NCBI RefSeq assembly: GCF_028010285.1
Contig: NZ_CP116304.1
Span: 323,501-387,500, forward strand
Source of the DNA: Pseudomonas sp. Q1-7
GTDB lineage: Bacteria > Pseudomonadota > Gammaproteobacteria > Pseudomonadales > Pseudomonadaceae
Reading direction: 5' to 3'
Length of the DNA stretch: 64,000 nucleotides
In this document: positions 38,803 to 51,660 of the stretch, piece by piece
How positions within the stretch are numbered: position 1 is the stretch's first letter
Layout: each line of letters opens with the position of its first letter
Notes under the pieces: generated by a model
Database searches by the model: none
What the model saw: only the letters and a program-made list of their open reading frames with translations
Told to the model about the DNA's origin: nothing
Translations under genes and position numbers: made by a program

Positions 38803-38885
38803 GCCGTTGATGCGTTGTGGCAACGCCCCATCCGAGCCTGACAGACCTGGCGGCAGGTCTGCTGCAGCGCCCCTCGGACGGGTGG
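38803..38885 (-). ncRNA. S-adenosylhomocysteine (SAH) riboswitch
   Basis: Read on the minus strand, the leader has GTCCGAGGGGCGCTGCAGC, then a hairpin (AGACCTG...CAGGTCT), then GTCAGGCTCGGATGGGGCG and TTGCCACAACG. This agrees with the SAH riboswitch layout as I remember it: a CCGAG...CTCGG closing stem, the conserved GGGCGCTGCA internal strand, the CAGGCTCGG 3' strand, and a GGGGC tail for the pseudoknot. It lies between a good promoter and ahcY. The class is known to turn ahcY on when SAH is high. Confidence 0.88.
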
Positions 38886-38927
38886 CGGGAACGACCGGAC
38901 TGCGCCGGCCGCTTGAAAAGCCTGCGG

Positions 38928-38956
38928 ATTATAGCGATGCCGAAGGGTAAGCCCAA
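38928..38956 (-). promoter_or_regulatory. Sigma-70 promoter of the ahcY leader
   Basis: On the minus strand TTGGGC is followed after 17 bases by a perfect TATAAT at 38928-38933. Transcription would start near 38921, about 35 bases before the riboswitch. Confidence 0.7.
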
Positions 38957-39065
38957 GGTTTTCCGTCGCCCGCCCGGGGCCCTATGGCGGTCATTGAAAG
39001 TCTTGTCGCGACAGGCCGCGTTCGGGCGGCCATGATGCGGGCATCCGACAGCAGGAGGACACCGT

Positions 39066-39455
39066 ATGAATTTCCACACGCGCAAATGGATCAAACCCGA
39101 AGACCTCAACCCCAACGGCACGCTGTTCGGCGGCAGCCTGCTGAAGTGGATCGACGAAGAAGCCGCGATCTACGCCATCATTCAGCTCGGCAACCAGCGC
39201 GTGGTCACCAAGTTCATCTCCGAGATCAACTTCGTCAGTTCGGCGCGTCAGAGCGACATCATCGAGCTGGGCATCACCGCCACCGAATTCGGCCGCACCT
39301 CCATCACCCTGCGCTGCGAAGTGCGCAACAAGATCACCCGCAAGAGCATCCTCACCATCGACAAGATGGTCTTCGTCAACATTGGTGAGGACGGCCTGCC
39401 GGCGCCCCACGGCAAGACCGAGATCACCTATATCAAGGACCGCTTCAGGGAGTAG
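39066..39455 (+). CDS. Hotdog-fold acyl-CoA thioesterase, YciA-like
   Basis: A 129-residue hotdog protein with the family signature NPNGTLFGGSLLKWIDEEAA and the core strands INFVSSARQSDIIELGITAT and FGRTSITLRCEV. It should hydrolyse acyl-CoA esters; the natural chain length cannot be read from the sequence. An AGGAGG site precedes the ATG. It is divergent from ahcY and is followed, 179 bases later, by a chemoreceptor gene. Confidence 0.9.
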   Translation: MNFHTRKWIKPEDLNPNGTLFGGSLLKWIDEEAAIYAIIQLGNQRVVTKFISEINFVSSARQSDIIELGITATEFGRTSITLRCEVRNKITRKSILTIDKMVFVNIGEDGLPAPHGKTEITYIKDRFRE

Positions 39456-39634
39456 ACCCCTCGCGGGCTTCGCGCCCCGCCATGGTGCGCCCGGGCGGGG
39501 CTGACGCCCCGCGGCGGGGCGTCGGGGTCGGGGAATTCGCCTGGCAGGCGCTCAGTAGCGGGCTTGGCCGCCTTCTTGCTGGGCACCGGGCAGCCCCGTG
39601 TGATGTTCGGGGCGGGTCCGGCCAGGAGGCACCC

Positions 39635-41221
39635 ATGTCCGCCACATCCCTTTTCGATTCGCTGCTCCGCTCCGTGGGGCTGCGCACCCTCAACCAGCAA
39701 TTTCTCTTCTCCTACGCACTGATGTTCCTGCTCGCGGTTACCGCCTCGGTGGCGCTGTACCTGAGCATGTCGGTGTCGCCGGAGACCATCAACGTCGCGG
39801 GCGCCCAGCGCATGCTCAGCCAGAAGATGACCAAGGAGGCGCTGCTGCTGCGCCAGGGCGCCATCGACAAGGCCAGCCTGGACACCACCTTCGCCCAGTT
39901 CGACCAGGCCCATCGCGACCTGCTGCAGGGCAACCCGGCGCGCAACATCAGCGCCATCCAGGTGCCGGCGGTGATGGAGCAGATGCGCCTGGTGGGCCAG
40001 CTCTGGGCCGGCTTCCGGCCGCAACTGGAGCGTGCCGCCCAGGGTGCCGACAGCGATCTCGCCGCCCTGGAGCGCGCCTCGCTCGAACTGCTGAAGGAAA
40101 TGAACAAGGCGGTCGGCCTGATGGCGGCCCATGCGGAGAGTTCGCAGCGCCGGCAGATGTGGCTGGCCTTCGGCTGCGTGCTCGCCATTCTCCTGCTGGT
40201 GGTGCTGGGGCGGCAGTTCGGCTTGCGCCCGCTGACCCACCGATTGACGGAGCTGGAAGGCGCGCTGACCCGCGTCGGCCAGGGTGACTTCACCCTGGCA
40301 TTGGCCGGCCAGCGGCAGGATAACGAGATCGGGCGCATCGTCGCCGGCTACAACCGGATGCGCGAACAGGTGCGCGAGCTGCTGGGCCTGGTCAAGGAGA
40401 CCGGCGGCCATACCCGCCAGCATGTGGATCAGGCAGTGGCTGCCGCCCATGCCGCCAGCGACGGTGTGCGCCGGCAGCACGAGAACCTGGACCAGATGGC
40501 CACCGCGATGAACGAGATGAGCGCCACCGTGGCCGAGGTGGCTCGTCACGCCGCCCACGCCGCGGAGTCGGCGCGCAATGCCGACGGTTGTGCCAAGGCC
40601 GGGCAGCGGGCGGTGCAGCGCAGCGCCGACCTGATCGGCGCTCTGTCGAACCAGATGACCGCGAGCGCCGGGCAGATGAATGTCCTGCGCAACGAAACCG
40701 AAGGCGTGGGCAAGGTGCTGGAGGTCATTACCGGCATCGCCGAACAGACCAACCTGCTGGCGCTGAATGCCGCCATCGAAGCGGCGCGCGCCGGAGAGGC
40801 CGGGCGCGGCTTCGCGGTGGTGGCCGACGAGGTGCGGACTTTGGCCAGCCGTACCCAGCAGTCCACCGGCGAAATCCAGGCGATGATCCAGCGCCTCCAG
40901 GGCGGCGCCCAGCAGGCCGTCGCCGCATTGCAGGACAGCAACCAACTGGTGCAGGAGAACCTCAGCCATATCGAGGAAGCCAGCGCGGTGCTTGAGAGCA
41001 TCGTGGTCGCCGTGGACAGCATCAGCGCCATGAACATCCAGATCGCCACCGCCGCCGAGCAGCAGAGCCAGGTGGCCCAGGATATCGACCAACGGGTGAC
41101 GGAGATTTCCGGCCTGGCCGAACACAGCCATCACGATGCCCGCAGCGTGATGCAGGCCAGCGAGCGTATCCAGGGGGAGGTGCAGGCGCTGAACGGCCAC
41201 CTCGACCGTTTCCGCACGTGA
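39635..41221 (+). CDS. Methyl-accepting chemotaxis protein with PilJ-type sensor domain, McpN-like
   Basis: A 528-residue transmembrane chemoreceptor. A membrane helix lies near residues 24-46. The periplasmic PilJ-type four-helix sensor has INVAGAQRMLSQKMTKEALL near its start, and a second membrane helix lies near 173-190. HAMP and signalling regions follow, with [20 protein letters not shown] and [20 protein letters not shown] at the tip. The sensor motif and length resemble the nitrate receptor McpN (PA2788) of P. aeruginosa, so nitrate is a reasonable candidate ligand. The ATG at 39635 has an AGGAGG site; earlier in-frame ATGs lack one. Confidence 0.88.
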   Translation: MSATSLFDSLLRSVGLRTLNQQFLFSYALMFLLAVTASVALYLSMSVSPETINVAGAQRMLSQKMTKEALLLRQGAIDKASLDTTFAQFDQAHRDLLQGNPARNISAIQVPAVMEQMRLVGQLWAGFRPQLERAAQGADSDLAALERASLELLKEMNKAVGLMAAHAESSQRRQMWLAFGCVLAILLLVVLGRQFGLRPLTHRLTELEGALTRVGQGDFTLALAGQRQDNEIGRIVAGYNRMREQVRELLGLVKETGGHTRQHVDQAVAAAHAASDGVRRQHENLDQMATAMNEMSATVAEVARHAAHAAESARNADGCAKAGQRAVQRSADLIGALSNQMTASAGQMNVLRNETEGVGKVLEVITGIAEQTNLLALNAAIEAARAGEAGRGFAVVADEVRTLASRTQQSTGEIQAMIQRLQGGAQQAVAALQDSNQLVQENLSHIEEASAVLESIVVAVDSISAMNIQIATAAEQQSQVAQDIDQRVTEISGLAEHSHHDARSVMQASERIQGEVQALNGHLDRFRT

Positions 41222-41371
41222 GGGGCGACGCCGGCTGCTCGTCCGGCCTCGCCTGCGCCGCCGGTCGGCGGCGCGGCCTGGGCAGTGCGGCAAACTGTCG
41301 CCAGGCGCTTGGTATTTGCCGGGCGGGTGGGGATACTGTCGCCCGCCTTCAGCCCTACCCCGTGATTTCCG

Positions 41372-43966
<2,595 letters not shown>

Positions 43967-45157
43967 TTACAGGCCGGCGGCGGCGCGCAGGGCTTCGGCC
44001 TTGTCGGTCCTTTCCCAGGTGAACGCGGTGAAGGTGTCTTCGCCGTAGGTCATCTCGAAGGGGTTGCGGCCGAAGTGGCCGTAGGCCGCGGTCGGCTGGT
44101 ACATCGGGTGCAGCAGGTCGAGCATCCGGGTGATGGCGTACGGGCGCAGGTCGAAGTGCTCGCGGACCAGTTGGACGATCTTCTCGTCGCTGATCTTGCC
44201 GGTGCCGAAGGTGTTGATCGCGATGGAGGTCGGCAGGGCCACGCCGATGGCGTAGGACACCTGGATCTCACAGCGCTCGGCCAGGCCGGCGGCGACGATG
44301 TTCTTGGCCACGTAGCGGCCGGCGTAGGCGGCGGAACGGTCGACCTTGGACGGGTCCTTGCCGGAGAAGGCGCCGCCACCGTGGCGGGCCATGCCGCCGT
44401 AGGTGTCGACGATGATCTTGCGGCCGGTCAGGCCGCAGTCGCCCACCGGGCCGCCGATCACGAAGGAGCCGGTCGGGTTGATGTGGAACTGGGTGTCCTT
44501 GTGCAGCAGCTCGGCCGGAATGGCGTGCTTGACGATCAGCTCCATCACGCCTTCGCGCAGGTCGGAGTACTTCACTTCGGGGTTGTGCTGGGTGGACAGC
44601 ACGATGGCGTCGATGCCGACCACCTTGCCGTTCTCGTAGCGGCAGGTGACCTGGCTCTTGGCGTCCGGACGCAGCCACGGCAGCAGGCCGGACTTGCGGG
44701 CTTCAGCCTGGCGCTCCACCAGACGGTGGGAGAAGCAGATCGGCGCGGGCATCAGCACGTCGGTTTCGTTGCTGGCGTAGCCGAACATCAGGCCCTGGTC
44801 GCCGGCGCCCTGGTCTTCCGGCTTGGCGCGGTCGACGCCCTGGTTGATGTCCGGGGACTGCTTGCCAATGATGTTCAGGATGCCGCAGGTGGCGCCGTCG
44901 AAGCCGACGTCGGAGCTGTCGTAGCCGATGTCGATGATGACCTTGCGCACCAGCTCTTCCAGGTCGACCCAGGCGGAGGTAGTGACTTCGCCGGCGATGA
45001 TGGCGACGCCGGTCTTGACCAGGGTTTCGCAGGCGACGCGGGCGTGCTTGTCCTGGGCGATGATGGCGTCGAGGACGGCATCGGAAATCTGGTCGGCGAT
45101 CTTGTCCGGATGGCCTTCGGACACGGATTCGGAGGTAAACAGGGAATATTCGCTCAT
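43967..45157 (-). CDS. metK: S-adenosylmethionine synthetase
   Basis: This 396-residue enzyme makes SAM from methionine and ATP. Hallmarks are [20 protein letters not shown], the [12 protein letters not shown] loop, and [20 protein letters not shown]. Length and ends are those of the family. It begins 19 bases after the stop of the ArsR-methyltransferase gene, so the two are co-transcribed from a promoter near 46.2 kb. No SAM riboswitch was recognised in the 19-base gap. Confidence 0.97.
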   Translation of the reverse strand: MSEYSLFTSESVSEGHPDKIADQISDAVLDAIIAQDKHARVACETLVKTGVAIIAGEVTTSAWVDLEELVRKVIIDIGYDSSDVGFDGATCGILNIIGKQSPDINQGVDRAKPEDQGAGDQGLMFGYASNETDVLMPAPICFSHRLVERQAEARKSGLLPWLRPDAKSQVTCRYENGKVVGIDAIVLSTQHNPEVKYSDLREGVMELIVKHAIPAELLHKDTQFHINPTGSFVIGGPVGDCGLTGRKIIVDTYGGMARHGGGAFSGKDPSKVDRSAAYAGRYVAKNIVAAGLAERCEIQVSYAIGVALPTSIAINTFGTGKISDEKIVQLVREHFDLRPYAITRMLDLLHPMYQPTAAYGHFGRNPFEMTYGEDTFTAFTWERTDKAEALRAAAGL

Positions 45158-45176
45158 CTATCGGTTTTCCTATTCG

Positions 45177-46178
45177 TTACCGGTGGGTGAGTTCGCTTCT
45201 TGAATCCGGCTTGGCGAAGTGCCGAACCTGAATCTGAAAGCCGTTTCGCAAGCCAATGTAGAGGCTCTCGCCGGGCGTGAGCCCCGCGGCATTGGCCCAA
45301 CGGGCCAGGTCGTCCTGTTCGAAGCCCAACCATAGATCGCCGCAGGCCTCCCTGGCCCAACTCTGGTTGTGGCTGCACAACTCGGTTACCAGCAGGGCGC
45401 CGCCTGGCTGCACCCGCTGGGCCAACTGTTTCATCGCGTCGGCCGGCGCGGCGAAATGGTGCAGGACCATGTTCAACACCACGCAGTCGGCGGCCGCCAG
45501 TTCGTCGTTCAAGGCGTCGGCCAGTCGCAGCTCGACATTGCCGAGGCCTTCCGTGTGACAGCGCACCCGCGCCAGCTCCAGCATGGCCGGGCTGTTGTCC
45601 AGGGCCATGACCCGGCTGAAGCGCCGCGCCAGGTCCGGCAGGAAAGCGCCATCGCCCGGGCCGACTTCCAGCGCCGTGGCGTCGGGTCCGAAGCCCAGGG
45701 CGTCGAGCAATGCCAGCACACTGTCACGGTATTGCGGCAATCCTGCGATCAGGTCCTGCTGCGCCTGGAATTTTTCCGCCGAGCGGGCGAAGAAGTCGCG
45801 GCTGGCGGCTTCGCGCTGGGCATGCACTTCGGCAATGCGCCCGCCGATCTCGGCCGGCAGCTCCAGTTCGTCCACCTCAGCCAGCAGAGCCGCGTGCAGC
45901 GTGCCGCCGACCCGCTCGTTCTGCGCCAGGGCGCGCCGGTAGAAGATCGCGTTGCCTTCACGCCGGGTCGCCACCAGTCCTGCCTGGGCCAGCACCTTGA
46001 GGTGGTGGCTCATGCCCGACTGGCCGGTGGCGAAGATCTGCGCCAGCTCCAGTACGCCGAAGGAGTCGTTGGCCAGTACCCGCAGTACGTTCAGGCGCAG
46101 CGGATCGCCGCCAGCCTTGCACAGGGCAGCCAGCTCGTCGCTGTCGTCATGGCGGATCTGGGGTACGCGCAAGCTCAT
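45177..46178 (-). CDS. ArsR-family regulator fused to a SAM-dependent methyltransferase domain
   Basis: A 333-residue fusion. An ArsR winged helix covers about residues 10-95 (DPLRLNVLRVLANDSFGVLE, GQSGMSHHLKVLAQAGLVAT), without the usual metal-binding cysteines. A class I methyltransferase domain covers about 140-300, with SAM motif ATALEVGPGDGAFLPDLARR and DCVVLNMVLHHFAAPADAMK. It sits directly upstream of metK in one operon. ArsR-type regulators of the SAM cycle (SahR) are known in Proteobacteria. I infer that the methyltransferase fold is used to sense SAM or SAH. Methyltransferase activity is the alternative. It has almost no leader and no visible ribosome-binding site. Confidence 0.9.
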   Translation of the reverse strand: MSLRVPQIRHDDSDELAALCKAGGDPLRLNVLRVLANDSFGVLELAQIFATGQSGMSHHLKVLAQAGLVATRREGNAIFYRRALAQNERVGGTLHAALLAEVDELELPAEIGGRIAEVHAQREAASRDFFARSAEKFQAQQDLIAGLPQYRDSVLALLDALGFGPDATALEVGPGDGAFLPDLARRFSRVMALDNSPAMLELARVRCHTEGLGNVELRLADALNDELAAADCVVLNMVLHHFAAPADAMKQLAQRVQPGGALLVTELCSHNQSWAREACGDLWLGFEQDDLARWANAAGLTPGESLYIGLRNGFQIQVRHFAKPDSRSELTHR

Positions 46179-46187
46179 AGGGGGCGC

Positions 46188-46216
46188 AGTCTAGCCCCCG
46201 TCACCGGGCGTCGCAA
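46188..46216 (-). promoter_or_regulatory. Promoter of the ArsR-methyltransferase-metK operon
   Basis: On the minus strand TTGCGA (46211-46216) and TAGACT (46188-46193) are 17 bases apart. The predicted transcription start near 46181 is only about three bases before the ATG at 46178, so the message would be leaderless or nearly so. Confidence 0.6.
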
Positions 46217-46217
46217 T

Positions 46218-46245
46218 GCCAATATCAAAAAGTTTTGATATTGGC
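46218..46245. promoter_or_regulatory. Perfect palindrome, likely operator of the metK operon
   Basis: GCCAATATCAAAA and TTTTGATATTGGC are 13-base perfect inverted arms with two bases between them. The site ends one base before the -35 hexamer of the ArsR-methyltransferase promoter. Its size, symmetry and AT-rich core fit a dimeric ArsR-type protein. It lies between the LysR stop (46256) and the regulator start and lacks the T-tract of a terminator. Confidence 0.75.
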
Positions 46246-46255
46246 TGATCGGTGG

Positions 46256-47137
46256 TCAGGCGGGCTGCCGCGCCAGTTCGAGGAAGGCGGCGGGCGCCGG
46301 ACTGAGGTTCGGACCTGGCCGCCACAGCGCGTGGAGTTCGCGTTCGATGCGCAGATCGCTCACCTCCAGATGCACCAGGCGGCCGCTGGACAGCTCCTCG
46401 CGGACCATGTGCGGCGACAGCCAGGCGATGCCGCGACCGTCCCGTACCAGCCGCTTCAACGCCTCGGTGCTGCCGATGGACATGCGCGTGCGCAACGCGA
46501 CACCCCGCTCGCGGTAGGCCTGCTCGACACTGGCGCGGGTGGCCGAGCCCGGTTCGCGCAGGTAATGGTCCTGGTCGGCCAGGTCCCGCGCTTCCAGGAC
46601 TCCGCGCCCGGCCAGCGGGTGGCCCGGGCCGGCCACCGGCAGCAGGCGGTCTCGGTCCAGCAGGTGGCTGGCGAAGATGCGGCTGTCGAAGGCGCCTTCG
46701 ACGAAGCCCAGGCTGATGCGACCGTCCTCCAACTGCGCCGTCACGTCGCGGGTATTGCTGACGATGAGGTCCACCGCCACGGCGGGAAATCGCCGATGGA
46801 AGCGCTCGATCAGCGCCGGCAGCAGGTAGCTGCCGAGGGTGGCGCTGGCGCCCAGGCGCAATTCGCCGTCGGCGAGGCTGGCGAACCCGCGCAGGTCGCG
46901 TTCGGCGGCCGCTTCCAGGGCAAAGATGCGCTCGGCGTACTGCAGCAGGCGCCGGCCGCCTTCGGTCAGCACGACGCCGCGGGGCTGGCGATCGAACAGG
47001 GTGATGCCGATGTTGGCTTCCAGGTCGCGGATTTCCCGCGTCACCGCCGGCTGGCTGATGAACAGCCGGTTGGCGCCGGCGCTGATGCTGCCGCTCTCGG
47101 CGACGGCGAGAAAGACCTTGAGGTGATGAAGATTCAT
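46256..47137 (-). CDS. LysR-family transcriptional regulator
   Basis: A 293-residue LysR regulator. The N-terminal helix-turn-helix is in LAVAESGSISAGANRLFISQ and PAVTREIRDLEANIGITLFD, followed by RGVVLTEGGRRLL. A periplasmic-binding-like effector domain follows (ELRLGASATLGSYLLPALIE). It reads divergently from the TDT-family transporter at 47248, with 111 bases between the starts, so it probably controls that transporter and itself. CysB/CbbR-like regulators with this gene arrangement often respond to small anions, but the effector cannot be read here. Confidence 0.9.
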   Translation of the reverse strand: MNLHHLKVFLAVAESGSISAGANRLFISQPAVTREIRDLEANIGITLFDRQPRGVVLTEGGRRLLQYAERIFALEAAAERDLRGFASLADGELRLGASATLGSYLLPALIERFHRRFPAVAVDLIVSNTRDVTAQLEDGRISLGFVEGAFDSRIFASHLLDRDRLLPVAGPGHPLAGRGVLEARDLADQDHYLREPGSATRASVEQAYRERGVALRTRMSIGSTEALKRLVRDGRGIAWLSPHMVREELSSGRLVHLEVSDLRIERELHALWRPGPNLSPAPAAFLELARQPA

Positions 47138-47165
47138 AAAGGAAAGGCATGCAATGGATGCTGAT

Positions 47166-47180
47166 TATGTATTTTTCATA
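47166..47180. promoter_or_regulatory. Candidate LysR binding site
   Basis: TATG and CATA form an inverted repeat with seven T-rich bases between them, giving the 15-base dyad expected of a LysR box. It is the most AT-rich point of the spacer between the divergent lysR and transporter genes. Confidence 0.5.
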
Positions 47181-47247
47181 TAGCACGCCGAGGCCTAGCC
47201 TGGCGCTGTCTTTCCCGTCACGGGACCGCCCGACCGGAGCCTCGTTC

Positions 47248-48381
47248 ATGCCGCGCCCCTTCACCCGCCTCGCCGAACCCTTCGCCTTCGTCCGCCAGTT
47301 CACCCCGAGTTGGTTCGCGCTGACCATGGGCACCGGCGCCCTGGCCCTGGTGGTGGCCGTGCTGCCCTGGGGCGGCACGCTGGCGCGACGTCTGGGCGAA
47401 GGGCTGTGGTTGTTCAATGCGGTGCTCTTCGCCGGTTTCGCCCTGCTGTTCGCCGCGCGGCTCCTGTTGTTCCGCGACACCGTGCGCCCCATGCTGCTGC
47501 ATCCGGTGCAATCGATGTTCCTCGGCGCCATCCCCATGGGGCTGGCCACCCTGATCAACGGCCTGGTGCTGTTCGGCGAGGCGCGTTGGGGGGAGGGCGC
47601 GCTCGCCCTGGCCCACTGGCTCTGGTGGCTGGACGTGGCCCTGGCCCTGGGGGTGGCGCTGCTGGTGCCTTATCTGATGTTCACTCGCCAGGACCATGCC
47701 TTGGAAAAGCTCACGGCAGTCTGGCTGTTGCCCATCGTCGCGCCCGAGGTCGCGGCCGCCGCCGCAGGCGTGCTGGCGCCGCGGCTGTTGCCGGAAGCCG
47801 CCCAGCCAATGCTGGTGACCGGCTACCTGCTCTGGGGCCTGTCCCTCGCCCTGGCCTTCTCCCTGATCACCCTGGTGTTGCTGCGCCTGGCCCTGCACAA
47901 ACTGCCGGGCAGCGAGTTCGCCGCCACCAGTTGGTTGCCGGTCGGGCCGCTGGCCACCGGCTGCCTGGGGTTGCTGAGCCTCGGCAAGGCGATGCCAGCG
48001 GCCTTCGCGGGAACCCCGCTGGCCGGCGTCGCTGGGGTCGCACGCGATGTCGGTCTGCTTGGCAGCCTGCTGCTGTGGGGCGCGGCGGCCTGGTGGCTGG
48101 CGATGGCGCTGTGCTGCACCCGCCGCCACCTGCGCCAGGAGATGCGCTTCAACCTCGGTTGGTGGGGGTTCACCTTCCCGCTGGCGGTGTTCACCCTGGC
48201 CACCTTCGAGCTGCAATGGCGCACCGGCCTGGCATTCTTCGGCCCGCTGGGGGCGGCACTGGCCCTGGGGCTGGCACTGATCTGGCTGCAGGTGATGGCG
48301 CGCACCCTGGCCGGACTCTGGCACGGCGAATTGTTCCAGGCGCCCTGTCTCGCGGCTGCGACGGGTGTCTCGCGCAGTTGA
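47248..48381 (+). CDS. TDT-family (TehA/SLAC1-like) membrane transporter
   Basis: A 377-residue membrane protein with about ten hydrophobic helices, starting near FTPSWFALTMGTGALALVVA. The FTPSWFALTMGTG motif and the RFNLGWWGFTFPLAVFTLAT stretch in the ninth helix region are typical of the tellurite-resistance/dicarboxylate transporter superfamily. That family also includes sulfite exporters and plant SLAC1 anion channels. Because the LysR gene is divergent, sulfite or another small anion is a fair guess for the substrate. An upstream in-frame ATG was rejected; the ATG at 47248 has a GGAG site nine bases away. Confidence 0.87.
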   Translation: MPRPFTRLAEPFAFVRQFTPSWFALTMGTGALALVVAVLPWGGTLARRLGEGLWLFNAVLFAGFALLFAARLLLFRDTVRPMLLHPVQSMFLGAIPMGLATLINGLVLFGEARWGEGALALAHWLWWLDVALALGVALLVPYLMFTRQDHALEKLTAVWLLPIVAPEVAAAAAGVLAPRLLPEAAQPMLVTGYLLWGLSLALAFSLITLVLLRLALHKLPGSEFAATSWLPVGPLATGCLGLLSLGKAMPAAFAGTPLAGVAGVARDVGLLGSLLLWGAAAWWLAMALCCTRRHLRQEMRFNLGWWGFTFPLAVFTLATFELQWRTGLAFFGPLGAALALGLALIWLQVMARTLAGLWHGELFQAPCLAAATGVSRS

Positions 48382-48486
48382 ACGGTGATGCCGCGACCAT
48401 CTGTGATTGCCCGCGACCTGCCGGCTGGGCGAAAATAGCCGCCTTTTTTCGATTAGCCGTCTATTCAGACCTGCAGGAGATAAGCG

Positions 48487-50487
<2,001 letters not shown>

Positions 50488-50557
50488 GTAGGATGGGTTG
50501 AGCGCAGCGATACCCATGCTGCGTTTCGATGGGTATCGCAGGCTCGACCCATCCTAC
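50488..50557. repeat. 70-bp palindromic intergenic element between tktA and epd
   Basis: The element begins at the base after the tktA stop. Its 30-base left arm opens GTAGGATGGGTTGAGC and pairs almost fully with a right arm ending GCTCGACCCATCCTAC. About 11 bases lie between the arms. A shorter relative lies at 27944. It resembles small non-autonomous repeats spread through Pseudomonas genomes and fills most of the spacer before epd. Confidence 0.8.
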
Positions 50558-50585
50558 GGTCCTTCGTTCCTATCGAGAGCGCCCC

Positions 50586-51656
50586 ATGGCCAATCGCCCT
50601 TTCAAAGTTGCCTTGAACGGTTACGGCCGCATCGGCCGCTGCGTGCTGCGCGCGTTGCATGAGCGCAGTGGCGGGGCGAGCTTCGAGATCGTTGCGCTGA
50701 ACGACCTGGCCGACCAGGCCAGCATCGAGTACCTGACCCGCTTCGACTCCACCCACGGTCGCTTCCCCGGCGAAGTGCGGGTGGATGGCGATTGCCTGCA
50801 CATCAACGGCGATTGCGTGAAGGTGCTGCGCAGCGCGGAACCGGAGGGCATCGACTGGGCTGCCCTGGGCGTGGACCTGGTGCTGGAGTGTTCCGGCCAG
50901 TACACCCACCGTCAGCAGGCCGAGCGCTTCCTGGCCGCCGGTGCGCCTCGGGTGCTGTTCTCCCAGCCGATGTCCAGCGAGGCCGACATCGACGCCACCA
51001 TCGTCTACGGGGTCAACCAGGACAGCCTGAGCGGCGCCGAGAAGCTCGTGTCCAACGCCTCCTGCACCACCAACTGCGGTGTGCCGCTGCTGAAACTGCT
51101 CAACGAGTCGGTGGGACTGGAGTACGTCTCCATCACCACCATCCACTCGGCGATGAACGACCAGCCCGTGATCGACGCCTACCACCATGAAGACCTGCGC
51201 CGCACCCGCTCCGCCTTCCAGTCGGTGATCCCGGTGTCCACCGGCCTGGCCCGGGGCATCGAGCGCCTGCTGCCGGAGCTGGCCGGGCGCATCCAGGCCA
51301 AGGCCATCCGCGTGCCCACGGTGAACGTCTCTTGCCTCGACATCACCCTGCAGACCGCCCGCGACACCTCGGCCGCCGAGATCAACCGCGTGCTCCGCGA
51401 GGCCGCCGAGAGCGGTGCCCTGAAAGGCCTGCTGGCCTACACCGAGCTGCCCCACGCCAGCTGCGATTTCAACCACGATCCCCATTCCGCCATCGTCGAC
51501 GGCAGCCAGACCCGCGTGTCCGGCCCGCGCCTGGTCAACCTGCTGGCCTGGTTCGACAACGAATGGGGCTTCGCCAACCGCATGCTCGACACCGCAGACC
51601 ACTACCTGCGGGTTTCCGCTGCTTCTCGTCAACATCCAGCCCCCGTGAAGGACTGA
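50586..51656 (+). CDS. epd: Erythrose-4-phosphate dehydrogenase
   Basis: A 356-residue GAPDH-family enzyme that oxidises erythrose 4-phosphate for pyridoxal phosphate synthesis. Seen are [19 protein letters not shown], the active cysteine in [40 protein letters not shown] and [13 protein letters not shown]. The motif around the catalytic cysteine and the position between transketolase and phosphoglycerate kinase fit Epd better than glycolytic GAPDH, but side activity on glyceraldehyde 3-phosphate cannot be excluded. pgk starts four bases after its stop. Confidence 0.92.
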   Translation: MANRPFKVALNGYGRIGRCVLRALHERSGGASFEIVALNDLADQASIEYLTRFDSTHGRFPGEVRVDGDCLHINGDCVKVLRSAEPEGIDWAALGVDLVLECSGQYTHRQQAERFLAAGAPRVLFSQPMSSEADIDATIVYGVNQDSLSGAEKLVSNASCTTNCGVPLLKLLNESVGLEYVSITTIHSAMNDQPVIDAYHHEDLRRTRSAFQSVIPVSTGLARGIERLLPELAGRIQAKAIRVPTVNVSCLDITLQTARDTSAAEINRVLREAAESGALKGLLAYTELPHASCDFNHDPHSAIVDGSQTRVSGPRLVNLLAWFDNEWGFANRMLDTADHYLRVSAASRQHPAPVKD

Positions 51657-51660
51657 CCCC

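Noticed and set aside
46218-46245. Palindrome read as a terminator of the LysR gene
   Set aside because: It has no GC-rich stem base and no T-tract, and it abuts a good promoter; an operator fits better.
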